DNA of 43,472 nt from Bacillota bacterium (GTDB lineage: Bacteria; Bacillota; Clostridia; Peptostreptococcales; Anaerovoracaceae): positions 1 through 43,472 of the forward strand of contig JAFPXY010000033.1 of NCBI GenBank assembly GCA_017394515.1, written 5' to 3'. Shown here in pieces: positions 1 through 8,136 of the stretch. Position 1 is the stretch's first letter. Every line of letters begins with the position of its first letter. Below the pieces are notes generated by a model, which was not told the origin of the DNA, made no database searches, and saw nothing but the letters and a program-made list of their open reading frames with translations. A program made the position numbers and the translations under genes.

Positions 1-92
1 ACAAAACGGCAGGATCCGAACGTCCTTGAAAAGAACTCCTGCTGAATACTATTTGGATATGCGCGATACTTGTAGCCTCTTATCCTTTTCAT
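1..92 (-). CDS. tnpB: TnpB, IS605-type RNA-guided nuclease (partial, 5' end only)
   Basis: The reverse strand from 92 to the window edge codes for about 30 residues starting MKRIRGYKYRAYP and continuing with a TFGSCRFV stretch. This is the typical N-terminal helix-turn-helix start of IS200/IS605 OrfB (TnpB) proteins. A strong ribosome site (GGAGG, 98-102) sits 5 to 6 bases before the ATG. TnpB proteins are RNA-guided DNA nucleases carried by small single-strand transposons; the RuvC catalytic residues and the omega-RNA/right end lie outside the window, so whether this copy is intact cannot be judged. Confidence 0.8.
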   Translation of the reverse strand, partial: MKRIRGYKYRAYPNSIQQEFFSRTFGSCRF

Positions 93-253
93 GACACCCC
101 TCCAAACATGTGTTCTTTTTCTTATTGTATCATGAAGTTGGAGAAACTGCAATGGCAATCCTGCCAAATCAGAAAACTTTATTCGGGAATTGAACCTCTG
201 GATATATCAAGAATTAGATAGGACATCCTTCAGCAGAAGTGGAACGATTCATC

Positions 254-275
254 CCTCCACTTTGAAAAGTGGGGG
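254..275 (-). repeat. Possible IS605-type end hairpin upstream of tnpB
   Basis: Read on the minus strand, the stretch forms a CCCCCACTT / AAGTGG-A-GG hairpin with a 4-base loop. It resembles the IS605-like right-end hairpin at 21456-21478 (CCCCCACTT, loop, AAGTGG-T-GGGA). It lies about 160 bp upstream of the tnpB start and could be the left-end hairpin of that element. The match is short, so this is tentative. Bases 93-373 contain no other gene that I can support. Confidence 0.35.
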
Positions 276-358
276 TATTCTCGTTAAGCTTTATGATAAA
301 GAGCGTAGACAAAGATCTTGAACTGGATCTGGATTTCGATCAGGGATATACGGTATCA

Positions 359-391
359 TAAAAAAGACGAGGATCAATCCTCGTCTTCTTT
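359..391 (-). terminator. Intrinsic terminator of the XRE/DUF2975 operon
   Basis: AAGACGAGGAT and ATCCTCGTCTT form an 11-bp stem; on the minus strand it is followed by a run of six T. The XRE stop codon lies in the loop, so the last codons of the gene form one arm of the stem. Confidence 0.8.
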
Positions 392-586
392 ATATTCTAG
401 TATGTCTCCGGGCTGGCATTCCAGAGCTTTGCAGATGGCGTTCAGTGTGTTGAATCTTACGCCGTTGACCTTGCCGGTCTTGATCTTGGAGAGGTTCACG
501 TTGGAGATGTCTACGCGCTCGGCAAGTTCGTTCAGGGACATTTTACGGTCTGCCATCATTCTGTCCAGTCTTAATATGATTGCCAT
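374..586 (-). CDS. XRE/Cro-type small DNA-binding regulator
   Basis: A 70-residue protein that is almost only a helix-turn-helix domain (residues 5-60): LDRMMADRKMSLNELAERV, then DISNVNLSKIKTGK as the recognition part. It matches the small Cro/CI-like proteins (YozG type) that are usually encoded next to DUF2975 membrane proteins, as here: the start is 11 bases from the stop of the DUF2975 gene and has an AGGAGG site. It probably represses its own operon; a dyad at 1202-1220 upstream of the shared promoter is a candidate operator. Basis: domain and pairing seen in the sequence; role inferred. Confidence 0.85.
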   Translation of the reverse strand: MAIILRLDRMMADRKMSLNELAERVDISNVNLSKIKTGKVNGVRFNTLNAICKALECQPGDILEYKEDED

Positions 587-596
587 GATGTCCTCC

Positions 597-1100
597 TTAT
601 AATATTTCGTCGGATTCGTTCTGAAGCTCGCAGCCGTAGTCGAAGAGAAGAGCGATGGCCCAGATCACGAAGCCTGTCATTAAGGCGGGGATCACGCCTA
701 TTTCTATAAGGGTCACTACAGCAAAGATGACTGCGATCACTTTGATAAGTCTGACGTTCTCGGGAACGAAGGGTGAATATTCTTTGTTGATGTTTCTGAA
801 GAGATCTCCCACTTTCCTGATGACCAGTCCGGCTAAAAGCAATAAGACGGTCAGTATAACGAGGAAAATGACCCAGGCCGTAGTTTCATTAAAATGTTCT
901 CTGAGAAATACGAAGAAACTGTCGATCTGGTCAGTGCCATCGATCTTGACGCCTAAATACTTAGTGTTGGTAAAGAGGGCTATGATGCTTGCGGCGCTTA
1001 TAGCTGCGCCTACATAAGATACGACTTCTAGTATTCTAGAGATGATAGCGAATACCTTACATGTTTTCTTAAGATTTGCTAATTTGATTTCCTTATTCAT
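597..1100 (-). CDS. DUF2975 family membrane protein
   Basis: A 167-residue protein with four predicted membrane segments (about 17-42, 75-95, 118-135, 140-155), short loops and an acidic C terminus. Length, topology and pairing with a small XRE regulator fit the DUF2975 family. Members of this pair are thought to act as membrane partner and regulator, but no biochemical function is established. The start at 1100 has a GGAAAGG site. The gene is first in a two-gene operon read from the promoter at 1168-1195. Confidence 0.75.
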   Translation of the reverse strand: MNKEIKLANLKKTCKVFAIISRILEVVSYVGAAISAASIIALFTNTKYLGVKIDGTDQIDSFFVFLREHFNETTAWVIFLVILTVLLLLAGLVIRKVGDLFRNINKEYSPFVPENVRLIKVIAVIFAVVTLIEIGVIPALMTGFVIWAIALLFDYGCELQNESDEIL

Positions 1101-1167
1101 GACTGTTTCCTTTCCAGATATTTATTTCGATTTGTGAATTGGTTTATTTAGGATCCTTACAATACTC

Positions 1168-1220
1168 ATTATACATATAAATTTATCTTTGTCAACTAAT
1201 TTTTAATGTATTACATTAAA
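1168..1220 (-). promoter_or_regulatory. Promoter and dyad operator of the DUF2975/XRE operon
   Basis: On the minus strand TTGACA (1190-1195) and TATAAT (1168-1173) are separated by 16 bp. Immediately upstream at 1202-1220 is a perfect 19-bp dyad, TTTAATGTA-T-TACATTAAA. Its position suggests a regulator site, most simply for the XRE protein of the same operon (inference). The 1221-1404 stretch otherwise is AT-rich with no gene; a TATAAT at 1359-1364 may serve the next gene but lacks a convincing -35. Confidence 0.65.
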
Positions 1221-1404
1221 TTTTTTATGAAAAAGCTAATTACACTTATTGACTGTACTTTTTTTACGCAGTGTGGTTAAATATAATAAAGAATAAGAAG
1301 GGATATTGTATCTCACAAAGGACAGCACCATGATAATGAGAGACTATGCGGTAAAGATATAATATTCTAGCAATTGATTATAGAAAAAGAAGCAGATAGT
1401 AAAA

Positions 1405-2196
1405 ATGATTGACATCAAGAAAAAAATCATCAGAATAAGGACGGGCGGCCAGAGCGGAGTTGACAGAGCTGCCATGGATTTCGCCAGAGAATGGAATATT
1501 CCGCTTTGCGGGTGGTGCCCTAAAGGAGGATGGGCGGAAGATTATCCTGATCCTCCGGGATTGCTTGAGGATTATCCTGAAATGACAGAGACTCCTACTG
1601 AAGATGTTTCAGAGCGGACGAAAAGGAATATGCGGGATTGCGATGCGATACTTACAATAATCCCATGGAAATCAGAGCCTTCTGAAGGAACAGAGATAGG
1701 ACTGGAGGAAGGCAGACGCTTAGGCAAGCCGATGTTTACGGCTAAAGGCCCGGAAGATGTCCCTGAAATAGTTCGTTGGATCAGGAGCCTTCCGGATGAG
1801 ATCGAACTATGCGTGGGCGGACCCCGCGCAAGTGAATGCAGCTATGCTTATGATGCTGCAAAAGCCATACTTGATGAGGTCGCAGATGCCATCGTAAGAA
1901 ACAGAATGATAATAACGAAAGAGTACAGAAGGTTGATGGATCCCCTTGATTTGCCGGAGCGCTTTCATTCAGGAGATTTCGCCATCTTTGATTTTGAGGA
2001 AGAGATACTGAAAGAATTCGTGGATAACTTCTATGAAGCGCTTGAACAGAATGGATATGTAGAGCTGGAAGATTTTACGGAATTCATGACATTCTTACAG
2101 ATACTTGGACCTGCGGATACAGAAAAAGTGCAGAACATCCTGATGTATGCGTTTATAAAGAGCAACCTGATAGCGAGTGCACTTAGTAAGCGGTAA
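1405..2196 (+). CDS. Molybdenum-cofactor-carrier-like SLOG protein with C-terminal extension
   Basis: 263 residues. The first about 150 match the putative molybdenum carrier family (Rossmann-like, related to SLOG/lysine decarboxylase folds): a glycine-rich RTGGQSGVDRAA nucleotide loop near residue 11, a CPKGGWAED segment, a TKRNMRDCDAILTI strand, and GTEIGLEEGRRLGKP. The last about 110 residues, acidic and largely helical, are not part of the usual carrier fold and I do not recognise them. The ribosome site is weak, so the start is the first ATG of the frame. Not obviously co-transcribed with neighbours. Whether it binds molybdopterin or a nucleotide is unknown. Confidence 0.7.
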   Translation: MIDIKKKIIRIRTGGQSGVDRAAMDFAREWNIPLCGWCPKGGWAEDYPDPPGLLEDYPEMTETPTEDVSERTKRNMRDCDAILTIIPWKSEPSEGTEIGLEEGRRLGKPMFTAKGPEDVPEIVRWIRSLPDEIELCVGGPRASECSYAYDAAKAILDEVADAIVRNRMIITKEYRRLMDPLDLPERFHSGDFAIFDFEEEILKEFVDNFYEALEQNGYVELEDFTEFMTFLQILGPADTEKVQNILMYAFIKSNLIASALSKR

Positions 2197-2352
2197 ACCG
2201 GGATTTGCCACAGCCCAATAGTTCCCTAAAAAAGTGTGAACGACAGCAATTTTTAGTTGATTAATACGATAAAGTGAGGTAAAATATTACCCATAGAATT
2301 GTTTATTTTTACAAACGGTCGACCGGCGGCCTGCATTAGTTATATAGTATAT

Positions 2353-2374
2353 GGCGCAAAAAATTTTTTGCGCC
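2353..2374. repeat. 22-bp perfect palindrome with A6/T6 centre
   Basis: Two copies of GCGCAAAAAA face each other, giving a perfect dyad flanked by one more G:C pair on each side. It lies 21 bp before the CoA-transferase start and upstream of its ribosome site, so it could be a protein site or a leader hairpin. Related GCAAAAAA/TTTTTTGC words recur across the window (see findings). Confidence 0.7.
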
Positions 2375-2395
2375 GAATTTAATCAGGAGAAAATA

Positions 2396-3751
2396 ATGTA
2401 TAAAGTTACACAGCTGCAAAAAGAGTACAAGCGAAAACTTATTACGGCCGACCAGGCAGCTGGATATGTAAGAAATGGCATGCGTATCCACTTTGGAACC
2501 GGGTGCGGAGCGGTCGTCGATATCGATAAGGCACTGGCTAAAAGGGCAGACGAACTTGAGGACGTCACCATTATTTCCACAGCAGCTATCAGAGAGGAAC
2601 CTTTCGAAGTATTCAAAGCTACGAATTCAAATGATCAGGTGCGTTTTGCTTCAACGCTTTTCTCTAAGCACGACAGAATCATGAATGAGGCGGGGCGCTG
2701 CTGGTTCATTCCCATGATGTCCAGTGAGCTGCCTCAGCTTTGGGTCAATAACAACAACGGGGTGGACATAGCATATTTCCAAGTAGCACCTATGGATAAG
2801 CATGGCAACTTCAACATCGGACCTCAGGTCGCTGACATGTGGGGCGTTCTGAAATCCGCTAAGATGCGTATAGTTGAAGTCAACGAAAACATGCCCATTG
2901 CTCACGGATATCAGACTCAGATCAATCTGTTCGGTATCGACTACGTAGTGGAAGGAAGCAATACTCCGCTTGTAGAGATCCCGGTAAAGCCTCCAACGGA
3001 GGTCGACCTTAAGATAGGCGAACAGGTGGTAAAGAATATCAGATCCCACTGTACGGTGCAGCTGGGAAGCGGAAGCCTCCCTAACAATATCGGAAAAATG
3101 ATCGCGGAGTCAGACATAAGTAATGTCGAGAGCCACACGGAGATGCTGAGCGATGCCTTCAGACTGCTGTTTGAAGAGGGAAGGCTCACAGGAAACAAAC
3201 CCGTTGACCGAGGCAAATTGGTGTATACCTTCGCAGGCGGCAGCAAAAAACTATATGACTTCATAAACGACAACCCGATCTGCTGCTCAGCCCCCGTAAA
3301 TTACGTCAATAACTTCTCTACGATATCGCGTATTCCTAACTTCATTTCAGTCACCAGATGCATGGGAGTTGACCTTTACGGCCAGGCGACTGCAGAGTCT
3401 GACGGACACCTGCAGATATCAGGTACCGGCGGTCAGCTGGACTTCGTTATGGGTGCTTTTGCGTCGCCCGGTGGCCACAGTTTCCTTTGCACTCCGTCCA
3501 CCAGGACAGATGCAGAGGGAAACGTATACTCCCTGATCAGCCCGGTCCTGAAGGCCGGAACTATGGTTACGATACCGAGAATGTGCACGGACTATATCGT
3601 CACAGAGTATGGAGCGGTTTCGATGAAAGGAAAGTCCACCTGGGAGCGTGCGGAACTATTGGTATCCATTGCGCATCCCGATTTCCGCGACGATCTCATC
3701 AAAGAAGCAGAAAAGATGGGTATCTGGAAGAAATCGTCGAAAGTAATTTAA
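2396..3751 (+). CDS. Acetyl-CoA hydrolase/transferase family CoA-transferase
   Basis: The 451-residue protein matches the family of 4-hydroxybutyrate and butyryl-CoA:acetate CoA-transferases, which move CoA between short-chain acyl groups and acetate in fermenting anaerobes. Seen: an N-terminal domain with [13 protein letters not shown], the [13 protein letters not shown] segment, SHTEMLSDA carrying the probable catalytic glutamate, and a glycine-rich [13 protein letters not shown] loop that binds CoA in relatives. The frame is open from 2351, but I start at 2396 because AGGAGA (2386-2390 region) precedes that ATG and the upstream part would be coded by the palindrome. Monocistronic, with a terminator right after. 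Substrate choice cannot be read from sequence. Confidence 0.88.
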   Translation: MYKVTQLQKEYKRKLITADQAAGYVRNGMRIHFGTGCGAVVDIDKALAKRADELEDVTIISTAAIREEPFEVFKATNSNDQVRFASTLFSKHDRIMNEAGRCWFIPMMSSELPQLWVNNNNGVDIAYFQVAPMDKHGNFNIGPQVADMWGVLKSAKMRIVEVNENMPIAHGYQTQINLFGIDYVVEGSNTPLVEIPVKPPTEVDLKIGEQVVKNIRSHCTVQLGSGSLPNNIGKMIAESDISNVESHTEMLSDAFRLLFEEGRLTGNKPVDRGKLVYTFAGGSKKLYDFINDNPICCSAPVNYVNNFSTISRIPNFISVTRCMGVDLYGQATAESDGHLQISGTGGQLDFVMGAFASPGGHSFLCTPSTRTDAEGNVYSLISPVLKAGTMVTIPRMCTDYIVTEYGAVSMKGKSTWERAELLVSIAHPDFRDDLIKEAEKMGIWKKSSKVI

Positions 3752-3760
3752 AAGAATCAA

Positions 3761-3789
3761 AAGGGGCTGTCTCATTGAGACAGCCCCTT
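3761..3789. terminator. Bidirectional intrinsic terminator
   Basis: AAGGGGCTGTCTCA pairs with TGAGACAGCCCCTT (3-base loop region). It separates the rightward CoA-transferase from the leftward M56/M23 gene. Confidence 0.85.
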
Positions 3790-3814
3790 GCTTTACTTGC
3801 AATCGGTTAATCGC

Positions 3815-5752
3815 TTATTCTCCCAGGTCCAACTTAGAAGCCGGGTCGACCGCTTCGTCATTTATGATAATTTCAAAATGGCAGTGGGGTCCGGATGAAA
3901 ATCCGGTACTTCCAACTTCCGCAATGGTCTGACCCTGGCTTACGCTGTCGCCTTCGGAAACCAATAACTTCGAGCAATGCGCATATCTCGTCATTACACC
4001 GTCGCCGTGATCGATCTCAACACAGTTTCCGTAAGCACTTACCCAATCCGCTGTCACGACAGTTCCTCCGTCAGATGCCAGGATCGGAGTTCCTTCTTCA
4101 GCAGCGAAATCTACGCCGTTATGTATTTTTCCGGAGCTTTCTCCAAATCCTTTGGTTATGTCAGCATCCACGGGCTTAATGAATGTGCTGGTTGATACTG
4201 AGGTTTCCGCCGGCTCGTTATTATCGTCAGGAACATCCGTCGGATCTTCGCTGTCCCCGGAGCCTTCTTCCGTTTCATTATCGGTTTCAGCATCGGTCGC
4301 ATATGGTCCGACGACAAAACTATCACCATACTGAGCAACGTAGTCTGTTACATCTTTAAGATCTGAATCTGCCACCTCTTTGATGATCAGTCCGGGCCAG
4401 AAATAATCGGAGTATGCGTTCTGCTCTTCGGTCCTCTCCATGAACATATAGAAATATGAATCTTTGATAGACATTCCCTTCAGCACCACGTCGAATTTCT
4501 CGCTTGAAGTGTGCACGTATGCCACCATCAGTGAATTCTCCGCAAAAAACTCCTCATCATACTCTTCAACGGCCTTATCGAATGACGGCAGATCTTCATT
4601 TTCGAGGCTCGTATCAGCAACCTTCCCGATCATGACCCTGAACTCTTCCAGATCGTCCATAGTGTCGATTCTGAAAAGGGGACATCCCTCGACGCTGTTT
4701 CTAGCCATAATATCCTTATCCAAACTCTTTTCCATGAGACCATGAGCTAGGTAAATATCATTTTCCAGGAAGGCGACCTTATAACCATCGCCGGCATTTG
4801 GGGCGGATCCGCCGTCATTATCCGCAGGATCTGTCAGGAGCGTAACTCCCAGCGCGACGCAAAGAATCAGCGCCACAACTATCACCCAGAACGCAGGCTT
4901 TTTATAGTTCAATACCCCTTTGATCCTTTGTTTTACGCTGACTTCGCCGAAGGCTACCGGGCAGGCTATGACGCCCCTCACGCGGTAGCTTGCGTTAAGC
5001 AAAGCCTGGGAATACCCAGCAGTCTGTTCTCTACTCATGTCTCGGATCACCTTCTCATCGCAGGCCATCTCGATATCCCTGGAGAGCAAAATATATGCTG
5101 CCCAGCACAGCGGATTGAACCAATACACCGCGAGAAGCAGATATCCCAGTGGTTTCCACCAGTGATCCTTTCTCTTAAGATGAGCCTCTTCATGGCTCAA
5201 CACATATTCAAGGGAATCACCTCCAAGGTTAGAAGGTATATAGATCATAGGCTTGAACACGCCGAGAATAAAGGGCGACTTCACCTCGTCGCAGACCATG
5301 ATTCCATCCCTGAGCGGTACCGAAGCTGCCACCTGTTTTTTAAGCTTAAAATAGCTAACAAGAGCATATGCCAGCATTGCAATGATGCCCGCGATCCATA
5401 TCCAGGTTCCTACAGCGGTCCATACCTGAAGCGGATTAACGGAATTGCCGGCATCCGGCGCCAGACTCTCCATTATCGGATTCAAAGTACTGTTTATGGC
5501 CGATACTCCGGTGCTTATGGCAGGACTTTCAGACACAGCTATATCCTGAGGGATGACTTCTCTGCTCGGGATCACGCTTAAGCTGCTCTCCAAAGAGAAG
5601 GGGCAGAGCAGCCTGATCATTACGAATCCCCACAGAAGGCAGGATATCCACTTGGGAGCCTTCCGGATCAAAAGCCGCGCGAACATCACCGCGATGATAA
5701 GCCAGCTCGCCGTTATGCTCATATTCAAAATTTTAATAAATAAAGCATCCAT
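3815..5752 (-). CDS. M56/M23 family metallopeptidase (BlaR1-like sensor fused to LytM domain)
   Basis: 645 residues. The N-terminal part is a BlaR1/MecR1-type M56 membrane peptidase: membrane segments near 10-28, 36-52, 112-134, 205-224 and 285-308, zinc motif HEEAH at 187-191 and the downstream glutamate in SRDIEMACDEK (about 225-234). After a middle domain of unknown fold and an acidic Glu/Asp/Thr-rich linker, the last about 110 residues are an M23 (LytM) endopeptidase domain with HNGVD and GPHCHFEI zinc motifs. In classical BlaR1 the C-terminal part is a penicillin-binding sensor; here that place is taken by a predicted cell-wall hydrolase. Three bases separate it from the BlaI-type repressor upstream, so it should act as the inducer of that repressor. 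Signal and target genes beyond its own operon are unknown. Confidence 0.85.
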   Translation of the reverse strand: MDALFIKILNMSITASWLIIAVMFARLLIRKAPKWISCLLWGFVMIRLLCPFSLESSLSVIPSREVIPQDIAVSESPAISTGVSAINSTLNPIMESLAPDAGNSVNPLQVWTAVGTWIWIAGIIAMLAYALVSYFKLKKQVAASVPLRDGIMVCDEVKSPFILGVFKPMIYIPSNLGGDSLEYVLSHEEAHLKRKDHWWKPLGYLLLAVYWFNPLCWAAYILLSRDIEMACDEKVIRDMSREQTAGYSQALLNASYRVRGVIACPVAFGEVSVKQRIKGVLNYKKPAFWVIVVALILCVALGVTLLTDPADNDGGSAPNAGDGYKVAFLENDIYLAHGLMEKSLDKDIMARNSVEGCPLFRIDTMDDLEEFRVMIGKVADTSLENEDLPSFDKAVEEYDEEFFAENSLMVAYVHTSSEKFDVVLKGMSIKDSYFYMFMERTEEQNAYSDYFWPGLIIKEVADSDLKDVTDYVAQYGDSFVVGPYATDAETDNETEEGSGDSEDPTDVPDDNNEPAETSVSTSTFIKPVDADITKGFGESSGKIHNGVDFAAEEGTPILASDGGTVVTADWVSAYGNCVEIDHGDGVMTRYAHCSKLLVSEGDSVSQGQTIAEVGSTGFSSGPHCHFEIIINDEAVDPASKLDLGE

Positions 5753-5754
5753 AG

Positions 5755-6120
5755 TTATTTCTCCATTTTAAATGCGTCGATCATCTTCTGGATCTCCTCA
5801 GCCTCCTCGGATGAAAGTGCTTTGCGAGAAATGAAGGCCGCGACAAAGGACGGAAGGGAGCCCTTGTAGGAGTCTTCAACTATCTGCTCACTTTTCGCAG
5901 AATAGAAATCCTCTCTGGAGATGAGGGAAGTAACTACTCCGCCTTCGTTCTTAAGAAGGCCTTTCTCACAGAGCTTGCGAAGCACGGTATATGTCGTAGG
6001 CTTCTTCCATTTCAGTTCCTTCTCACAAAGCTTTACCAGCTCACCCGAAGCAATGGGTTCGTGTTCCCAGACGATGTCTGCGAATCTTTCCTGTACGTTT
6101 CCAAGGTCTATGTCAGTCAT
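5755..6120 (-). CDS. BlaI/MecI-type transcriptional repressor
   Basis: The 121-residue winged-helix protein fits the penicillinase repressor family: NVQERFADIVWEHEPIASGEL, then KKPTTYTVLRKLCEKGLLK as recognition helix and wing, and a C-terminal dimerisation part with EEAEEIQKMID. Members hold their own operon off until the partner M56 peptidase triggers their cleavage. Two dyads at 6141-6158 and 6170-6185 lie in its promoter. First gene of the operon with the M56/M23 gene. The start has an AAAGGAG site. Confidence 0.88.
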   Translation of the reverse strand: MTDIDLGNVQERFADIVWEHEPIASGELVKLCEKELKWKKPTTYTVLRKLCEKGLLKNEGGVVTSLISREDFYSAKSEQIVEDSYKGSLPSFVAAFISRKALSSEEAEEIQKMIDAFKMEK

Positions 6121-6140
6121 TACGATTAGCTCCTTTCGTT

Positions 6141-6197
6141 GGTTTATTCGAATAAACCTTACATGTTTAGTTTATCGCGATAAACCAAATTTGTCAA
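6141..6197 (-). promoter_or_regulatory. BlaI operon promoter with two operators
   Basis: On the minus strand TTGACA (6192-6197) and TAAACT (6169-6174) are 17 bp apart. GTTTATCGCGATAAAC (6170-6185) lies in the spacer and touches the -10, and GGTTTATTCGAATAAACC (6141-6158) lies over the early transcript. Both are perfect dyads with the same half site (GTTTAT), centres 28 bp apart. This is a classic repressor layout. Confidence 0.88.
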
Positions 6198-6290
6198 GAG
6201 AGATTTTTACCCTTTGTAAAATGACAAACAGATGTGGTATACTTTACCCAAACAATAACATATACCGAAATTCTCGGAGGTAGCATTACA

Positions 6291-7253
6291 ATGCAGAGCA
6301 ACATCAAGACAGGATATAAAGAAACAAAGAGCGTGATGACGAAATCCAACGGCCCGCTAGGCGGTTACGCGGTGAATCCTTATGTCGGGTGCACCCATGG
6401 CTGTAAATATTGTTACGCGTCATTCATGAAACGCTTTACAGGGCACACAGAAGAATGGGGAACGTTTCTGGATATCAAGGAATGGCCTGAAATAAAGGAT
6501 CCGAAAAATTATGCAGGACAGAAAGTTATCATAGGAACGGTCACAGACGGTTACCTGCCCCAGGAAGAGCTATATGGCAAGACGAGGAAGATCCTCGAGG
6601 AGCTCAAGGAAAGCGGCGCGGATATACTTATTTGCACTAAATCCGATCTGGTGCTCCGCGATCTTGATCTTCTCAAAGAGATCAACGAAAAGAACAGACT
6701 GACAGTATCCTGGTCCGTGAATACTTTAGATGAAGACTTCCGCGAAGATATGGATGATGCCGTGAGCATCGAGAGAAGGCTTGCGGCCATGAAAAAAATA
6801 TATGACGCAGGGATCCGCACGGTGTGCTTCATATCACCGGTATTTCCGGGGCTCACCGACATCAAAGCAATCTTCGAACGCGCTAAGGACCAGTGTGACC
6901 TGATCTGGCTTGAAAATCTGAATCTCAGGGGAGGATTTAAGAAGACCATCACTGACTATATTTCGAAGAAGCACCCTGAGCTCCTCCCTCTGTATCATGA
7001 AATATATACAAAAAAGGACCGCAGCTATTTTGAGGACCTCGAAAAAAAGGCTGAAGAAATGGCCCGTACAAACGGGTGCAGATTCGTAGACAACGAGACC
7101 CCCTACGAAAGAGTACCCAAGGGACATCCAACTATCGTTGACTACTTTTATCACGAAGAAGTACGCGGCACAAAAAACAGCGGCAAAAGGAACAAGAACC
7201 AAGCAGATCAAAGTTTACCGAAGGGAGACGCATCTAATGTTTCAGCCAGATAA
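6291..7253 (+). CDS. Radical SAM protein (SPL-like / Rv2578c family)
   Basis: 320 residues from the ATG at 6291, which has a GGAGG site (6276-6280); an earlier in-frame ATG at 6234 has none. GCTHGCKYCYA gives the iron-sulfur motif C34-x3-C38-x2-C41. GYAVNPYVGC before the cluster and ILICTKSDLVLRDLDLL after it are typical of the spore-photoproduct-lyase-like group often annotated Rv2578c family. Members bind S-adenosylmethionine and a 4Fe-4S cluster; substrate is unknown. The C terminus overlaps the start of the lipoprotein remnant by 17 bp. Confidence 0.85.
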   Translation: MQSNIKTGYKETKSVMTKSNGPLGGYAVNPYVGCTHGCKYCYASFMKRFTGHTEEWGTFLDIKEWPEIKDPKNYAGQKVIIGTVTDGYLPQEELYGKTRKILEELKESGADILICTKSDLVLRDLDLLKEINEKNRLTVSWSVNTLDEDFREDMDDAVSIERRLAAMKKIYDAGIRTVCFISPVFPGLTDIKAIFERAKDQCDLIWLENLNLRGGFKKTITDYISKKHPELLPLYHEIYTKKDRSYFEDLEKKAEEMARTNGCRFVDNETPYERVPKGHPTIVDYFYHEEVRGTKNSGKRNKNQADQSLPKGDASNVSAR

Positions 7254-7506
7254 ATTACGGAAAATCAGCATTGCGCTCATATTGCTTTCCGCGATCACGT
7301 TTACCTTATTCGGCTGTTCTCTCGGATGAACGTTTTGATTTTTCTGATACATATGTCTTGAGCGTCGGCTGCGGAGTGAGGACGCCGACGATCACATTGC
7401 ATCGGAAGACAGCCTTGAAGCTGTAGATATCTTCGAAACAGCCATAAAGAACTGTTTCGACGTGGGCAAAGTCGTCATCGACGCGGCTTTGGACGGAACT
7501 TTATAG
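7237..7506 (+). pseudogene. Broken small lipoprotein gene
   Basis: An ATG at 7237 starts a signal peptide (LRKISIALILLSAITF) with lipobox LFGC, but the frame stops at 7327. The next frame continues sensibly from 7325 (DERFDFSDTYVLSVGCG), and the first frame resumes near 7363 with SEDSLEAVDIFETAIKNC and ends at 7506. Two compensating frameshifts would explain this, giving an original lipoprotein of about 89 residues. I do not recognise the family. Alternatively only the 30-residue lipoprotein is made. Confidence 0.5.
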
Positions 7507-7572
7507 AGCAAAATGGAACTGGATAAATAATACGAATCATATCATAGACGTTGTACAAAGGAAAGGTGTATT

Positions 7573-8040
7573 ATGGCTAAGAAATGTATTTTTTGCGGGG
7601 AAGAGATCCCTGCTTTCAACGGCAAGAAACTTGACTGCGGCGGTTACACAGAGACTGTGTGCGCCGACTGTTTTGAGAAGTATCATAATCTCTATGGTGT
7701 TGAGCTCGCCCAAAAGATCCTCGCAACAGGCAGAGCTAAGAATCATATTGGTATCCGTGACTATTTGAACGAACGTATCAAGGCTGAACAGGAAACTCTG
7801 GAACGTGAGAAGAAAAAGGAAGAAGAGTTCAACAACAGCCATCCAGAAACCGGTAAGTGCCCGAAGTGCGGTGGTTCCATGCGCCAGTATGGCCCGATTA
7901 CCTTTAAACTCGGCGAAGAAACTTTCTTGTTCAGCGATCTGAACAGGCTTATGAGCGGATCCATGGCGGTCCGTCTGGAGAGATGTAAGGAATGCGGATA
8001 TACGGAGTTCTATACTCCTAATGAGAATGAACTGCTTTGA
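7573..8040 (+). CDS. Zinc-ribbon protein of unknown function
   Basis: 155 residues. Two CxxC zinc knuckles flank each of two modules: KCIFCGEEI with CADC in the first 35 residues, and KCPKCGGSM with CKECGYTEFY in the last 60. Between them lies a charged helix rich in Glu and Lys (about 70-92). The C-terminal module resembles small nucleic-acid-binding zinc ribbons in which a glutamine or tyrosine strand follows the second knuckle. The start is preceded by AAAGGAAAGG. It stands alone. No enzyme motif is visible. Confidence 0.75.
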   Translation: MAKKCIFCGEEIPAFNGKKLDCGGYTETVCADCFEKYHNLYGVELAQKILATGRAKNHIGIRDYLNERIKAEQETLEREKKKEEEFNNSHPETGKCPKCGGSMRQYGPITFKLGEETFLFSDLNRLMSGSMAVRLERCKECGYTEFYTPNENELL

Positions 8041-8136
8041 CACAAAAGTATGAAAGGCTCATTTTCCAGTATCTGACATATAATACTGAAACGCCTTGCT
8101 GTAACGAGCGTTTAATTCCTGTGCTGCTGATAATGA

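Noticed and set aside
2281-2330. Rex or other redox-regulator operator before the CoA-transferase
   Set aside because: GGTAA-AATA-TTACC and CGGTCGACCG are short dyads, but neither matches TTGTTAA-N4-TTAACAA.
4928-5581. 217-codon forward frame inside the M56/M23 gene
   Set aside because: Composition is unlike a protein family, there is no ribosome site, and it lies fully over the M56 domain read on the other strand.
7327-7347. TGA recoding (three in-frame TGA codons in the lipoprotein remnant)
   Set aside because: Many genes here end in TGA, no selenocysteine-type hairpin is apparent, and a two-frameshift reading gives a better protein.
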